Shown here piece after piece: positions 1 to 9,911 of a stretch of DNA of 64,000 nucleotides (within the stretch, counting starts at the first letter, position 1; the number at the start of each line of letters is the position of its first letter). A program made the translations under genes and the position numbers. The stretch is from Dehalococcoidia bacterium (GTDB taxonomy: Bacteria > Chloroflexota > Dehalococcoidia > Lucifugimonadales > UBA3495). The notes beneath the pieces are model-generated. The model saw only the letters and a program-made list of their open reading frames with translations. It ran no database searches and was not told the DNA's origin. Location: positions 70,455-134,454 of the forward strand of contig DUCU01000032.1 in assembly GCA_012959605.1 (NCBI GenBank). Direction: 5' to 3'.

Positions 1-19
1 TGATTCAGGAGAGCATCCC

Positions 20-643
20 ATGGCTGACAACGGACACTCCCACGGCGACAACGCAGAATATTACGCACTACGGGCCGAGGCTATCCAAGCACTGCTGATT
101 GAGAAGGGCGTCTGCACCATGGACGATATTATGACCATGGCCGACAAGATTGACTCTCGCTCCCCCGCCGACGGCGCTAAGGTGCTAGCCCACGCCTGGG
201 TTGACCCGGAATACAAAGCCAGGCTCCTGGCCGACGCCGAGTCTGCCCTCCTAGAACTAGGCTATGACTTGCCGGAGACGGCTCCCAAACTCACGGTTTT
301 AGAGAACACGGACGACGTTCACAACATGGCCGTTTGCACGCTATGCTCCTGCTACCCCAGGGCCATCATTGGCCGACCACCCGCCTGGTACAAAGGCCTG
401 GCCTACCGCTCTAGGGTCGTCGTTGACCCACGGGGTGTGCTGCAGGAGTTTGGCACGGAGCTTGATGAGGACGTGCAAGTCCGAGTGATCGACAGCAGCG
501 CCGACTACCGCTATTTGGTCCTGCCCAAGCGCCCCGCCGGGACTGAAGGTATGAGCGAAGAAGACCTGGCCAAGTTGATCACCCAAGAAAGCATGATTGG
601 GGTTGGTTTGGCTCTGACGCCGGAGCAAGTTAGCGCCAGCTAG
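20..643 (+). CDS. Nitrile hydratase alpha subunit (cobalt-type motif)
   Basis: 207 aa; metal-binding motif VCTLCSCYP and the downstream PPAWYKGLAYRSRVVVDPRGVLQEFGTEL typical of NHase alpha. Confidence 0.9.
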   Translation: MADNGHSHGDNAEYYALRAEAIQALLIEKGVCTMDDIMTMADKIDSRSPADGAKVLAHAWVDPEYKARLLADAESALLELGYDLPETAPKLTVLENTDDVHNMAVCTLCSCYPRAIIGRPPAWYKGLAYRSRVVVDPRGVLQEFGTELDEDVQVRVIDSSADYRYLVLPKRPAGTEGMSEEDLAKLITQESMIGVGLALTPEQVSAS

Positions 644-662
644 CAATAATCGCCGTAAACCA

Positions 663-697
663 AAAAGTCATTCCAGATGCTATCTGGAATGACTTTT
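663..697 (+). terminator. Rho-independent terminator after the nitrile hydratase gene
   Basis: Perfect 16-bp stem AAAAGTCATTCCAGAT/ATCTGGAATGACTTTT, 3-nt loop, then TGTTTTT. Confidence 0.8.
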
Positions 698-727
698 GTT
701 TTTGCTGTGGTGACCCTGTAATCCGTA

Positions 728-1537
728 TTAGTCGGGTCTATCCAGCATCTGTTGGGGAATCTGTCCCAGCAGAATTTCAATGCCAGGCCTGGCCACGTCG
801 TTCCCAAGTCCGATATGTAGCGGCGTAATAGATATGCAGTTGCTCTTGATGGCCGCAATGTCGCTGTCCGGATGGGGTATCTCGGTGCTGGGTTTGTTCC
901 TGGAGATCCAGTACCGCTTCTCTGGCCCAACGTTCTCGGCACGAACGTTTTCCCCCCAGGACCGGCCACCCAAACTGGTAACTCGCACGCCGGCCACCTG
1001 GTTCATCTCGATCTTCGGGATATTAACGTTCAAAAACAGGGTGTCGCCGGTGTAGTCCACAAATTTCTCGGCCAGCGGCTTGAGGATCTTCTCGGCAATG
1101 TCGTACTTGGTGTTGGTCACCGCCGCCACGGAGATGGCAATCGTGTTTATACCGCGCACGAAGCTCTGTATTGCACCACCCACAGTCCCCGAGACCATCA
1201 CGTCATAGCCAACGTTGGAGCCGGCGTTCACTCCGGACACGACCAAGTCTACATTTTCAACCAGACTCTCTAAAGCCAGGATGCAGCTATCGCCGGGCGT
1301 GCCTTCCACTGAAAACGCGCTCACCGGGTATAAGCCATCGCCCTCACCCTGAAATTCTTGTCCGACTGTCCATTCGCCTGCTTTGACCGGCGCATGGAGG
1401 GTTAAACACGCCCCCACACCGCTCTGTTGACGGTCGGGCGCAACCACGACGACCTCACCAACCTGCCGCAGTGCCCGGGCGGCTGCCCAAATGCCTGGAG
1501 CATTGATCCCGTCATCGTTTATAACCAGTATTTTCAT
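728..1537 (-). CDS. surE: 5'/3'-nucleotidase SurE
   Basis: MKILVINDDGINAPGI N-terminus, SGVNAGSNVGYDVMVSGTVGGA motif; start trimmed from ORF track to ATG at 1537. Confidence 0.9.
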   Translation of the reverse strand: MKILVINDDGINAPGIWAAARALRQVGEVVVVAPDRQQSGVGACLTLHAPVKAGEWTVGQEFQGEGDGLYPVSAFSVEGTPGDSCILALESLVENVDLVVSGVNAGSNVGYDVMVSGTVGGAIQSFVRGINTIAISVAAVTNTKYDIAEKILKPLAEKFVDYTGDTLFLNVNIPKIEMNQVAGVRVTSLGGRSWGENVRAENVGPEKRYWISRNKPSTEIPHPDSDIAAIKSNCISITPLHIGLGNDVARPGIEILLGQIPQQMLDRPD

Positions 1538-1646
1538 GTGTCTTTTATGCCTAGACCGTGTATTTATCAATAATAATGGCCGGCCATTATTTTATCAGGT
1601 GCTTTTTCCAAACACAAAAGGGACGCGTCAGGTTACGTCACAATAT

Positions 1647-1746
1647 CAGTCATTCCGGGTAAAAGGCCGATTTCGTGCAATTGCGTGGAGATCTGCCGCC
1701 AGTAATGAGAATCTTCGTCGGCCTGCGGCACTCCTCAGAATGACAG
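1647..1746. repeat. Intergenic element with inverted termini (MITE/REP-like)
   Basis: CAGTCATTCC (1647-1656) and AGAATGACAG (1737-1746) are inverted (8/10) around about 80 nt of non-coding sequence. Confidence 0.5.
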
Positions 1747-1772
1747 GCGTTGGCGGGATCACGCTAATAAAA

Positions 1773-1804
1773 AAAGGGCACCCCACTTATGTGGGGTGCC
1801 CTTT
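1773..1804 (-). terminator. Rho-independent terminator of the cox-type operon
   Basis: Perfect 14-bp stem AAAGGGCACCCCAC/GTGGGGTGCCCTTT, 4-nt loop; T-run on the minus strand. Confidence 0.85.
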
Positions 1805-1827
1805 GTGAATGCTACCTTGTCGGTTGC

Positions 1828-2715
1828 TTAGTTGTGATGAGCAAAGCCTGTGGCGTGGTAGATCGCATGTTTCAGCTCGATGGCCGCCATGGCTTGGCGG
1901 TATTCAGCCGAGGCGAAAACATCTCCAAAGACGTCAGAACCCAAATCGTTATGGATCAGGCTTGTCGCCGCGACGATGTTCTCTTCGTTCAACTCTTTCC
2001 CGACGAGAGCTTGTTCGACAGAAGGCCCGCGTGTGGGAATTGGTGTGAACCCGCCTACCGCTACTCTAGCGGCAGTGCAGATGTTGTTCTCCACGGTCAC
2101 CACGATTCCAGCGCCCACCACGGCAAAGGACGTGGCCGGATGGGCCATTTTGGCGTACTCGGCATGCTGGTTGGCGGCCAAGACCGGCATCTCGATGGTT
2201 GTGAGAATCTCATTCTCTCCCAAGGCCGTCTCGAACGGACCAAGAAAGAAATCGTCGGCAGACACGGTTCGGGAACCGCCGCGCATGATGCCGCCAGTTC
2301 CCTGGATGGTGAACTTGGCGTCCATTACCTTCAGCACCGTGGGCAGGTCTGATGCAGGGTCCGCGTGGGAGATGTTCCCGCCGATGGTCCCTCGGTTCCT
2401 CACCTGAGGATCACCGATGCCGTACGCCGTTTCCCAGAGGATACCGGCATTGTCTTTTACGTCATGTGAGTCGGCGATCTCTGCGTGGGTGGTGAGAGCG
2501 CCGATGCGCAGGATGCCGTTTGCGACGGATATCCCCCGCATTTCCTCGATTCCGCCAATGTCGATCAGCATCAGAATGCTGGTCAGGCGCAATTTCATCA
2601 TCGGCAAGAGACTGTGGCCGCCAGCAATGATCTTGGCGCCGGGGTTGCTAGCTAGAAGCTGGATGGCTTCTGAGACGGAACTGGCTTTCTGGTAATCAAA
2701 TTTTGTTGCAAACAT
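1828..2715 (-). CDS. Molybdenum hydroxylase FAD-binding subunit (CoxM/CutM family)
   Basis: AGGHSLLPMMKLRL and NRGTIGGNISHADPASDLP motifs; adjacent to CoxL and CoxS homologs. Confidence 0.9.
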   Translation of the reverse strand: MFATKFDYQKASSVSEAIQLLASNPGAKIIAGGHSLLPMMKLRLTSILMLIDIGGIEEMRGISVANGILRIGALTTHAEIADSHDVKDNAGILWETAYGIGDPQVRNRGTIGGNISHADPASDLPTVLKVMDAKFTIQGTGGIMRGGSRTVSADDFFLGPFETALGENEILTTIEMPVLAANQHAEYAKMAHPATSFAVVGAGIVVTVENNICTAARVAVGGFTPIPTRGPSVEQALVGKELNEENIVAATSLIHNDLGSDVFGDVFASAEYRQAMAAIELKHAIYHATGFAHHN

Positions 2716-2718
2716 CGT

Positions 2719-5070
2719 TTAGCTCCCCTGTTGCTGGCGAATGGCCCGCCAGACTTTTTCCGGGGTTAGTGGCATTTCCAGGCTGGTGATGCCCAGTGGT
2801 CGCAGAGCGTCGATCACCGCGTTGTACACGGTAACCGTGGAGGCGATGGCCCCAGTCTCACCGATACCCTTTACGCCCAACGGGTTGTGGGGCGACGGCG
2901 TTTCGGTGCTAAGCACTTCCATGTTTGGCAGTAGGTGTGCCCGTGGCAGCGCGTAGTCGACCATGGAGCCAGTTATCAACTGGCCATCGTCGTTGTAGAC
3001 CGCGCCCTCCCACAGAGCCTGCCCAATGCCTTGTACAACTCCGCCGTGAACCTGGCCTTCAACAATCATCGGGTTTATTTGAGGACCGCAGTCGTCGCCG
3101 GCGATATACCGCCGAATTACGATATGTCCGTTGTCGGCATCTACATCTACCACTGCCAAGTGGGTGCCGAAAGGGTAAACGAAGTTTGGCGGGTCATAGA
3201 AGGCCGAAGCCTCAAGACCGGGCTCCATTCCTTCCGGCAGGTTCCAGGCCACGTTGGCCATGGTTGCCAACTCCTGGATTGACTTGGTCTGGTCTGGAGA
3301 TCCCTTTACGGTGAAATGGCCGTCGACGTATTCAACGTCGGCCTCCGCGGCTTCCAGCAGGTGGGCTGCCAAGAGTCGGGCCTTTTCTTTGATCTTTCGG
3401 GCCGCGAGGACCATGGCCGCCGCGCCGACTGCTGTGGTCCGGCTGCCGTAGGTTCCCCAGCCCATGGGGGTGTTGCTGGTGTCGCCGTGGACGATGGAAA
3501 CATCGTCCACATCAACGCCTAATTCGTCAGATATTATCTGGGCAAAGGTTGTTTCCTCTCCCTGACCGTGGGGGGAGATTCCGGAGTAGACATTGACCTT
3601 TCCGGTGGGATGGAACCGCACAATCGCGCTCTCCCACAGACCACCACCGAAACCAACCGCACCAGCGACCTGGGAAGGGCCAAGGCCGCAGATTTCGGCA
3701 TAGCAAGTAACACCGATGCCCATGTAATGGCCGCTCTCCTGCAACCTGGTCTGCTCTTGGCGCAGGGCCTGATAATCGGCCTGGCCTAGAACCATGTTCA
3801 ACAGCGGTTCGTAGTCGCCACTGTCGTAGGTGATACCGCTGGCAACGTCGTGTCCGTCTTCAAACTTGGGTATCAGGTTCTTCCGGCGCAGTTCAACGGG
3901 GTCAATACCCAGCTCGACTGCCAACAGGTCAACCAGTCGTTCCACCAAGAAGGTGGCTTCCGGACGACCCGCACCGCGGTAGGCATCCACCGGAGTAGTG
4001 TTGCTGAACACGCCGTAGACGTCGGCTTTGGTGGCTCCAATGTCGTAGGCGCCAGAGTAAATCAGCCCATGCAAAATGGTCGGCACACCGGGGCCGGCAG
4101 TGGAAAGGTAAGCCCCCATACCGGCGTAGATCTTGGTCCGGATGGCCGTGATCTTACCTTCTCGCGTCGCTGCCATCTCCACGTACTCAACATGGTCGCG
4201 GCCATGGATGGTAGACAAGAACCCCTCGGAACGGGTGGCGGTCCACTTGACCGGGAGGCCCAACTGCATGGAGCAGAAGGACGCGATCATCTCATCGGCG
4301 TACATGGGAATCTTGCTGCCAAACCCACCACCGACTTCAGTAGCAATAACCCGTATCTTATGCTCGCCAATACCAGTGACCAATGAAGCCAAAAAGCGGC
4401 AGATATGAGGATTTTGACTGGTGCTCCAGAGAGTCAATTCCCCCGTGGCTCTTGTCCAGCTAGCCACTGCAGAGCGAGGTTCCATGGCGTTGGGAATCAA
4501 CCGTTGTTGGATGATTTTGTCTTTAACAATCACATCGGCAGCTTCAAATGCGACATCGGTGTCGCCGCCTTCGGCCACCCAGTGAAAGGCCTGGTTATTG
4601 GGTGCGTCTTCGTGCAACTGAGGCGCGCCCGGCTGCATCGCTGCTTCAGGGTTGGTTACCGCCGGCAGCGGTGAATAATCAACGTTAATCAATTCCAGGG
4701 CATCTTCTGCCTGGTATCGGTCCTCAGCCACCACCACGGCCACGGCGTCACCCTGATAGCGGGCCACATCTTTAGCAATGGATGGGTGGGCGACAGCCAC
4801 CAAGTCTGCTCCCGGCGGAACCCAGGCGCAGGGGATGGGATTCAACACGCCGTCCGTATCAGCTCCGGTATATATCGCCACCACCCCTGGCGCTGCGGCC
4901 GCTGCGGAGGTATCTACACTATTAATCTTGGCGTGGGCGTGGGGACTGCGAAGGATGGCTGCGTAGAGCATCCCCGGAAGTTGAACATCGTCTGTGTAGG
5001 TTGCGCCGCCGGTGATTAACCTTGGGTCTTCACGGCGACGTATACCCGATCCAAATATTCTTGTCGTCAT
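2719..5070 (-). CDS. Molybdenum hydroxylase large subunit, form II CoxL-like
   Basis: 783 aa; AYRGAGRPEA active-site loop (form II type), GVKGIGETGAI near the C-terminus. Confidence 0.92.
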   Translation of the reverse strand: MTTRIFGSGIRRREDPRLITGGATYTDDVQLPGMLYAAILRSPHAHAKINSVDTSAAAAAPGVVAIYTGADTDGVLNPIPCAWVPPGADLVAVAHPSIAKDVARYQGDAVAVVVAEDRYQAEDALELINVDYSPLPAVTNPEAAMQPGAPQLHEDAPNNQAFHWVAEGGDTDVAFEAADVIVKDKIIQQRLIPNAMEPRSAVASWTRATGELTLWSTSQNPHICRFLASLVTGIGEHKIRVIATEVGGGFGSKIPMYADEMIASFCSMQLGLPVKWTATRSEGFLSTIHGRDHVEYVEMAATREGKITAIRTKIYAGMGAYLSTAGPGVPTILHGLIYSGAYDIGATKADVYGVFSNTTPVDAYRGAGRPEATFLVERLVDLLAVELGIDPVELRRKNLIPKFEDGHDVASGITYDSGDYEPLLNMVLGQADYQALRQEQTRLQESGHYMGIGVTCYAEICGLGPSQVAGAVGFGGGLWESAIVRFHPTGKVNVYSGISPHGQGEETTFAQIISDELGVDVDDVSIVHGDTSNTPMGWGTYGSRTTAVGAAAMVLAARKIKEKARLLAAHLLEAAEADVEYVDGHFTVKGSPDQTKSIQELATMANVAWNLPEGMEPGLEASAFYDPPNFVYPFGTHLAVVDVDADNGHIVIRRYIAGDDCGPQINPMIVEGQVHGGVVQGIGQALWEGAVYNDDGQLITGSMVDYALPRAHLLPNMEVLSTETPSPHNPLGVKGIGETGAIASTVTVYNAVIDALRPLGITSLEMPLTPEKVWRAIRQQQGS

Positions 5071-5072
5071 GG

Positions 5073-5537
5073 TTAGCTCCTCATTACTTCGGCGGCTGCC
5101 TGGATCGACTTAACGATGTTCTGGTAGCCGGTACAGCGACAGATGTTGCCCTTTAGTCCATCGCGGATTTCATCGTCAGATGGATTAGCATTTTTCTTGA
5201 GCAATTCCATCGTGGTGATGATCATTCCGGAGGTGCAGTAGCCGCATTGCAGGCCATGATTGTTCCAGAACGCCTCTTGCACCGGGTCTAATTCACCGTT
5301 ATTAGAGACGCCTTCGATAGTCGTAATCTCACTTCCATTGGCTTGGACTGCCAGACAGGTGCAGGATTTAACCGTCTTGCCGTCCATGCTCACCACACAT
5401 GCGCCACATTGGCTAGTGTCACAGCCAATCTTGGTGCCCGTCAGCCCCAGATCGTCTCTGATGAAATGAACTAGCAGTAAGCGTGGATCTACGTCTTTTT
5501 CTTGGACTTTTCCGTTTACGGTTAGCTGAATATTCAA
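5073..5537 (-). CDS. Molybdenum hydroxylase small [2Fe-2S] subunit (CoxS family)
   Basis: [11 protein letters not shown] and CGYCTSGMI...[12 protein letters not shown] motifs. Confidence 0.93.
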   Translation of the reverse strand: MNIQLTVNGKVQEKDVDPRLLLVHFIRDDLGLTGTKIGCDTSQCGACVVSMDGKTVKSCTCLAVQANGSEITTIEGVSNNGELDPVQEAFWNNHGLQCGYCTSGMIITTMELLKKNANPSDDEIRDGLKGNICRCTGYQNIVKSIQAAAEVMRS

Positions 5538-5796
5538 GATTGCTCCCTTGCGTGATGAATAAACGGTATATAAATGCCTTGGCCAGGCGTGGATTAAGCT
5601 CAGGCGGCAGAAGTGCCCAGAGTATATACTTGGCCAGATACAGCGTCAACGGCCTGTAGCCAGGCATGGATTCACGGCTGTAGTTGCGCAAATATTAGGC
5701 TGGCACTATCATTTTATCTGCGTCTAATTCACGGAGCCTAAATCCCCCGTCCTTTGGCTTTGATTTAAACCAAGCTCCAAACGGCCAATATTAAGG

Positions 5797-7110
5797 ATGA
5801 CAATGTTCCCTCAGAGTGTTTTTCCCGATAGCGCTGAAGTCGACTCGCAAGGCGAGCTGATTCTGGGCGGCTGCAAGGCCAGCGACTTAGCCGCAGAGTA
5901 CGGCACCCCGGTGTACGTGCTGGACGAAGACACCCTACGGGCTCGCTGCCGCAGCTTTATTGATGAGTTTCGCAAGATTTACCCCGCCACCAGCGTCTCT
6001 TACGCCTGCAAGGCCTACATCAATCCCATCTTAGCCAAACTATTTTTGGAAGAGGGCATGGGCTTTGACGTTGTATCCGGGGGTGAGTTAGCCACCACGG
6101 TCAGCGCGGGAATCCCCATGGATGAGGTCTATTTTCACGGCAACAATAAAACCCCTCAGGAGCTTGAAGAGGCGTTGGAACACTCCATTGGCTGGGTGGT
6201 TGTGGACAGCTTCCACGAGATTGAACTGCTGGACCGATTGGCCGGAGAGGCTGGAAAGACCCAGGACATTCTCATCAGAGTATCTCCGGGCGTTGACCCT
6301 CACACTCATGAGTACACCACCACCGGCATATTGGACTCTAAGTTTGGCTTTTCGATTCAGACAGGCCACGCTGCCGAAGCCATCCGTTTGGGCTTGGCCG
6401 CCAAGAACCTGAATCTGCACGGCCTGCATTTCCATTTGGGCTCCCCGATCTTTGAGTTGGAGCCGTACCGCGTGGCCGTTGACCTGGTGCTTAGATTTGC
6501 CGCCCAGTTCCGCGAAGAAGGACTTGAGCTGCAGCGTTTCAGCCCTGGTGGCGGGTTCGCCATTAGCTACAAGCGTGAGGATGAGCCACCCGCAGTGTCC
6601 GACTACGCCGAGGCGATTATCTCCACTATGACGGAAACCTGCCAAGACCTAGGCATGGAACTACCGTCTCTGGTGATTGAACCTGGCCGGGCGATCATCG
6701 GACCCGCCGGTGTTGCTCTCTACCGCGTTGGGGCGATTAAAGACGTGCCAGGTGTTAGGAAATTCGTCAGTGTTGACGGCGGCATGGGCGACAACATTAG
6801 GCCCGCGCTCTATCAAGCAGAATACGAAGTCCTTGCCGCCAACAAGGCCAATCAGGAGCTGGTGGAAAAAGTAACTATCGCCGGCAAGTACTGCGAATCT
6901 GGTGACCTTCTGGCCACGGACGTGATGATGCCTAAGCTGGAGGCTGGTGACCTGCTGGCAATACCTGCCGCCGGCGCCTACTGTCCCTCCATGGCCAGCA
7001 CCTACAACATGAACCCAAAGCCGCCAATGGTCCTGGTCAAAGACGGCAAAAGCCGCCTGATTCGCCGCAGAGAGACCTACCAAGATTTACTACACCTCGA
7101 CCTGGTATAA
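5797..7110 (+). CDS. lysA: Diaminopimelate decarboxylase
   Basis: 437 aa; SYACKAYINP PLP-lysine motif, GLHFHLGSPI, EPGRAIIGPAG, CESGDLLA. Confidence 0.93.
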   Translation: MTMFPQSVFPDSAEVDSQGELILGGCKASDLAAEYGTPVYVLDEDTLRARCRSFIDEFRKIYPATSVSYACKAYINPILAKLFLEEGMGFDVVSGGELATTVSAGIPMDEVYFHGNNKTPQELEEALEHSIGWVVVDSFHEIELLDRLAGEAGKTQDILIRVSPGVDPHTHEYTTTGILDSKFGFSIQTGHAAEAIRLGLAAKNLNLHGLHFHLGSPIFELEPYRVAVDLVLRFAAQFREEGLELQRFSPGGGFAISYKREDEPPAVSDYAEAIISTMTETCQDLGMELPSLVIEPGRAIIGPAGVALYRVGAIKDVPGVRKFVSVDGGMGDNIRPALYQAEYEVLAANKANQELVEKVTIAGKYCESGDLLATDVMMPKLEAGDLLAIPAAGAYCPSMASTYNMNPKPPMVLVKDGKSRLIRRRETYQDLLHLDLV

Positions 7111-7205
7111 ACCTGACTCATAGTGTCCTTGCGTTGTATTAATTGGTAGAATTCAGGTTGAATACAATATCCTTCAGTTTATAATCAAGTGGAAAGCAGG
7201 TTTTT

Positions 7206-8225
7206 ATGTGGACCATCTTTGGTCAAGATCATCTGCTCAAACGGCTTGAGCCAAGCCTCAAGCAACGGCGGCAGTCCCACGCCTACCTGCTGAGCGGCCC
7301 ATCTCATGTGGGCAAAATGGCACTTGCCACTAATATGTGCCAGGCCGTAAATTGTTTAGACGGATTCGGTGAGCCCTGCGGTTCTTGCACACAGTGCACC
7401 AGAATAGCCCAGGGGCATCATTCCGACATCCGAATTCTGGCTCCCGGCCAAGGTGAAGAAGGCCGGTCTGCCAAAACTATGATTGGCATCAACGAAATAA
7501 AAGAAGCACTGCGCCGCGTGCACTTAAACCCTTACGAGGGTTCCACAAGCGTAGTGATTATAGATGGCGCTGAATCCATGAGCGACGATGGCGCCAATGC
7601 TCTGTTAAAAACCCTGGAAGAACCGCCCCCGCAGGTCATGTTCCTGCTACTCACAGCCAATGAAGACGCCGTATTGCCCACGGTCCGATCACGCTGCCAA
7701 ACCATGATCTTGGTGCCGTTACCCAAAGACAAGATGATCGAACGGCTGGTCACCGATCACCAAGCAACGCCAGAGTTGGCGGAACAATTGTTCCGCCTCT
7801 CACGGGGTTGTCTTGGTTGGGCCATTGGCGCGTTGGAGAATTCGCAGGTATTGGAACAACGACAAGCAGACCTAGAGAAGATCAAAGAAACCCTGGATGC
7901 GGGACTGGAAACCCGTTTCACCTACGCCAACGAAGTTGCCTCCCTATTTGGCACCGACCGAGATGCCGCTAAGGACTTATTGGCCCTTTGGCTCCGTTGG
8001 TGGCGGGACCTTCTCTTAATCAAAGAGGGCGCGGAAGAATTTCTCCATAATTCGGACCACGCGGATTCCTTAAGGAACCAAGCGTCAGGCTTGAGCACGG
8101 CAGAAATCGTGCAGTTTATCAACCGGCTGATGCAAACGTTGTCGAATCTAGATAGTAACGTCAGCCCACGTCTGGCGATGGAAGTTTTAATGCTGAATCT
8201 ACCAATTGAAGCAGGCCAAGTATGA
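7206..8225 (+). CDS. holB: DNA polymerase III subunit delta'
   Basis: HAYLLSGPSHVGKMALA, zinc-binding CLDGFGEPCGSCTQC, EEPPPQVMFLLLT, RSRCQ. Confidence 0.88.
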   Translation: MWTIFGQDHLLKRLEPSLKQRRQSHAYLLSGPSHVGKMALATNMCQAVNCLDGFGEPCGSCTQCTRIAQGHHSDIRILAPGQGEEGRSAKTMIGINEIKEALRRVHLNPYEGSTSVVIIDGAESMSDDGANALLKTLEEPPPQVMFLLLTANEDAVLPTVRSRCQTMILVPLPKDKMIERLVTDHQATPELAEQLFRLSRGCLGWAIGALENSQVLEQRQADLEKIKETLDAGLETRFTYANEVASLFGTDRDAAKDLLALWLRWWRDLLLIKEGAEEFLHNSDHADSLRNQASGLSTAEIVQFINRLMQTLSNLDSNVSPRLAMEVLMLNLPIEAGQV

Positions 8226-9037
8226 CCCAAGTTGTGGGCGTACGCTGGAGAGAAGCAGACCCGGTGAGCTACGCCACTGCAGAAGATTTCACCCTGCCAA
8301 TGAAAAGCTACGTGGTTGTGCAGATGGAGAAATCCCAGGAATTAGCCAGGGTTTGCCGCGATAGCAAACAATTGGTGGCCTGCCTCCCCGATTCGGGCCT
8401 CGGAATGCGCGTCGTGCACAGGGCCCACGGCCGGTGACCTTGGCCGCTTGCAACAGAACCGTGAATCTGAAGAAGTGACCTTCAAGATTGCCCGTAAAAA
8501 GCCAGGGAATTAAACATTCCCATGAAGATCGTAGGCGCACATTACACCTTTCACCACTCTCGCATGGTGGTGACATTTGGCGCAGAGGGTCGGGTCGACT
8601 TTCGTCCGTTGATCCACGCATTGAGCTCAGCTACCGGTGGCCGAGTCGAATTGCGGCAGGTTGGCGACCGAGACATCGCCAAGCTGACTGGTGGAATTGG
8701 CCGTTGCGGAAACGAACTATGTTGCGTCAAATGGATAGACAAATTTGAATCCGCATCTGTTCGCATGGCCAAAGAACAGTCGCTGCCCATCAGTGCCGAG
8801 GGGCTTGCCGGCGCCTGTGGTCGACTGCGATGCTGCCTGCGGTTTGAGTACGACCAATACCGCCAGGTCAACAAGTTGCTGCCTAAGATTGGGGAATTGG
8901 TGGGGACGCCTTCAGGAGCAGCCACAGTAATCGTGGGACACCGGATGAAAGAAACAGTATCGGTCCGCTACGACGATGACCGGGTGTTGGAACTACCCCT
9001 GGCAGAAGTTGTCGCGAACCAACCTTCACGCAACTAA
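8222..9037 (+). pseudogene. PSP1 domain protein (RicT/YaaT family), interrupted by two apparent 1-nt indels
   Basis: N-part VVGVRWREADPVSY...MKSYVVVQME and C-part MKIVGAHYTFHHSRMVVTFGAEGRVDF...GGIGRCGNELCC belong to one family; the linker GDLGRLQQNRESEEVTFKIAR lies in another frame. Confidence 0.8.
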
Positions 9038-9041
9038 AAGT

Positions 9042-9662
9042 TTACTCGTTGGTCCCGTCTCTTATGGACCAGGGGATATAGAGCTTCCATTCTTCCAAGA
9101 TCACCCTATTCTGTAGTATCAGATAGGGGTTGGGGTCTGGAGCTCTCGGCGTTGTACCCAACCTCATTTTAGCCTCATCCGGAGTGCGCCCTGCTTTGTG
9201 CAGGTTGCAGCCGTTGCAGGCCGCCACCACATTCTCCCAGGTATTCGCGCCGTGCTGACGCCGGGGAATAACGTGATCCAGCGTTAGATCCCGGGGTTTC
9301 TTACCGCAGTACTGACAGGTGTACTTATCACGCAGAAAAACTTCCTTCTTGGACAGTTTCCTGGGTAGAAAGGGCCGCTTAACCATGTAGTCCAACCGAA
9401 TGATCGAAGGGGCGTCGATCTCTCGATCCACGGTGTGGAGATATCCGGGGTGGTTCTCGAGTAATTCGGCCTTTCCCTTGGTAACCAGGACAATCGCGCG
9501 GCGAACCGTGCAAATGTTCACGGGGACGTAATTCAGGTTCAACACCAGTACTGGCGCTCGGATTAAAACGTCAACGTCCACCGCCTCCGCAACTCCATCT
9601 TCTAAAGTGTCGCGGACTGCGCCATTCATCAAGGATCGTTTTATTTCCGCCTGTTTTACCAT
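9042..9662 (-). CDS. HNH endonuclease family protein
   Basis: CQYCGKKPRDLTLDHVIPRRQHGANTWENVVAACNGCNLHKAGRTP HNH motif. Confidence 0.88.
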   Translation of the reverse strand: MVKQAEIKRSLMNGAVRDTLEDGVAEAVDVDVLIRAPVLVLNLNYVPVNICTVRRAIVLVTKGKAELLENHPGYLHTVDREIDAPSIIRLDYMVKRPFLPRKLSKKEVFLRDKYTCQYCGKKPRDLTLDHVIPRRQHGANTWENVVAACNGCNLHKAGRTPDEAKMRLGTTPRAPDPNPYLILQNRVILEEWKLYIPWSIRDGTNE

Positions 9663-9871
9663 GTCGGCCGGCTACTGGTCCTCCCGCGTCTAGACTAAGG
9701 ACCCTCCTGGAAGCGTCCAGAAGAGCGATAGGGGGAAGTGCCACCCGGATGTCACCGGGGCCACCATAAATGCGCACAAGGCGCGCTACAAACCCAACCT
9801 GATTAAAGGCTATCGGGGAGCCTGCTGGCCAACATAGTAGCACATAGAGTTGGCCGGGTTATTTGAATTTA

Positions 9872-9911
9872 AAAGGCCCGGCAGAGGTTATCTGTCAGCG
9901 GCCCGGCCTTT
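9872..9911 (-). terminator. Putative terminator of the CvpA-family gene
   Basis: AAAGGCC/GGCCTTT base stem with imperfect GC-rich extension; TTTTAAATT on the minus strand. Confidence 0.5.

Noticed and set aside
872-1273. ORF on the plus strand antisense to surE, and many similar ORFs (e.g. 3850..4386, 6088..6645, 13116..13469, 14713..15294, 17036..17521)
   Set aside because: They lie antisense to well-supported genes and show no family motifs; shadow ORFs of high-GC coding sequence.
8435-8437. TGA inside the PSP1 gene as a possible selenocysteine codon
   Set aside because: The homologous protein continues in a different reading frame, so this stop is the product of an indel, not recoding.
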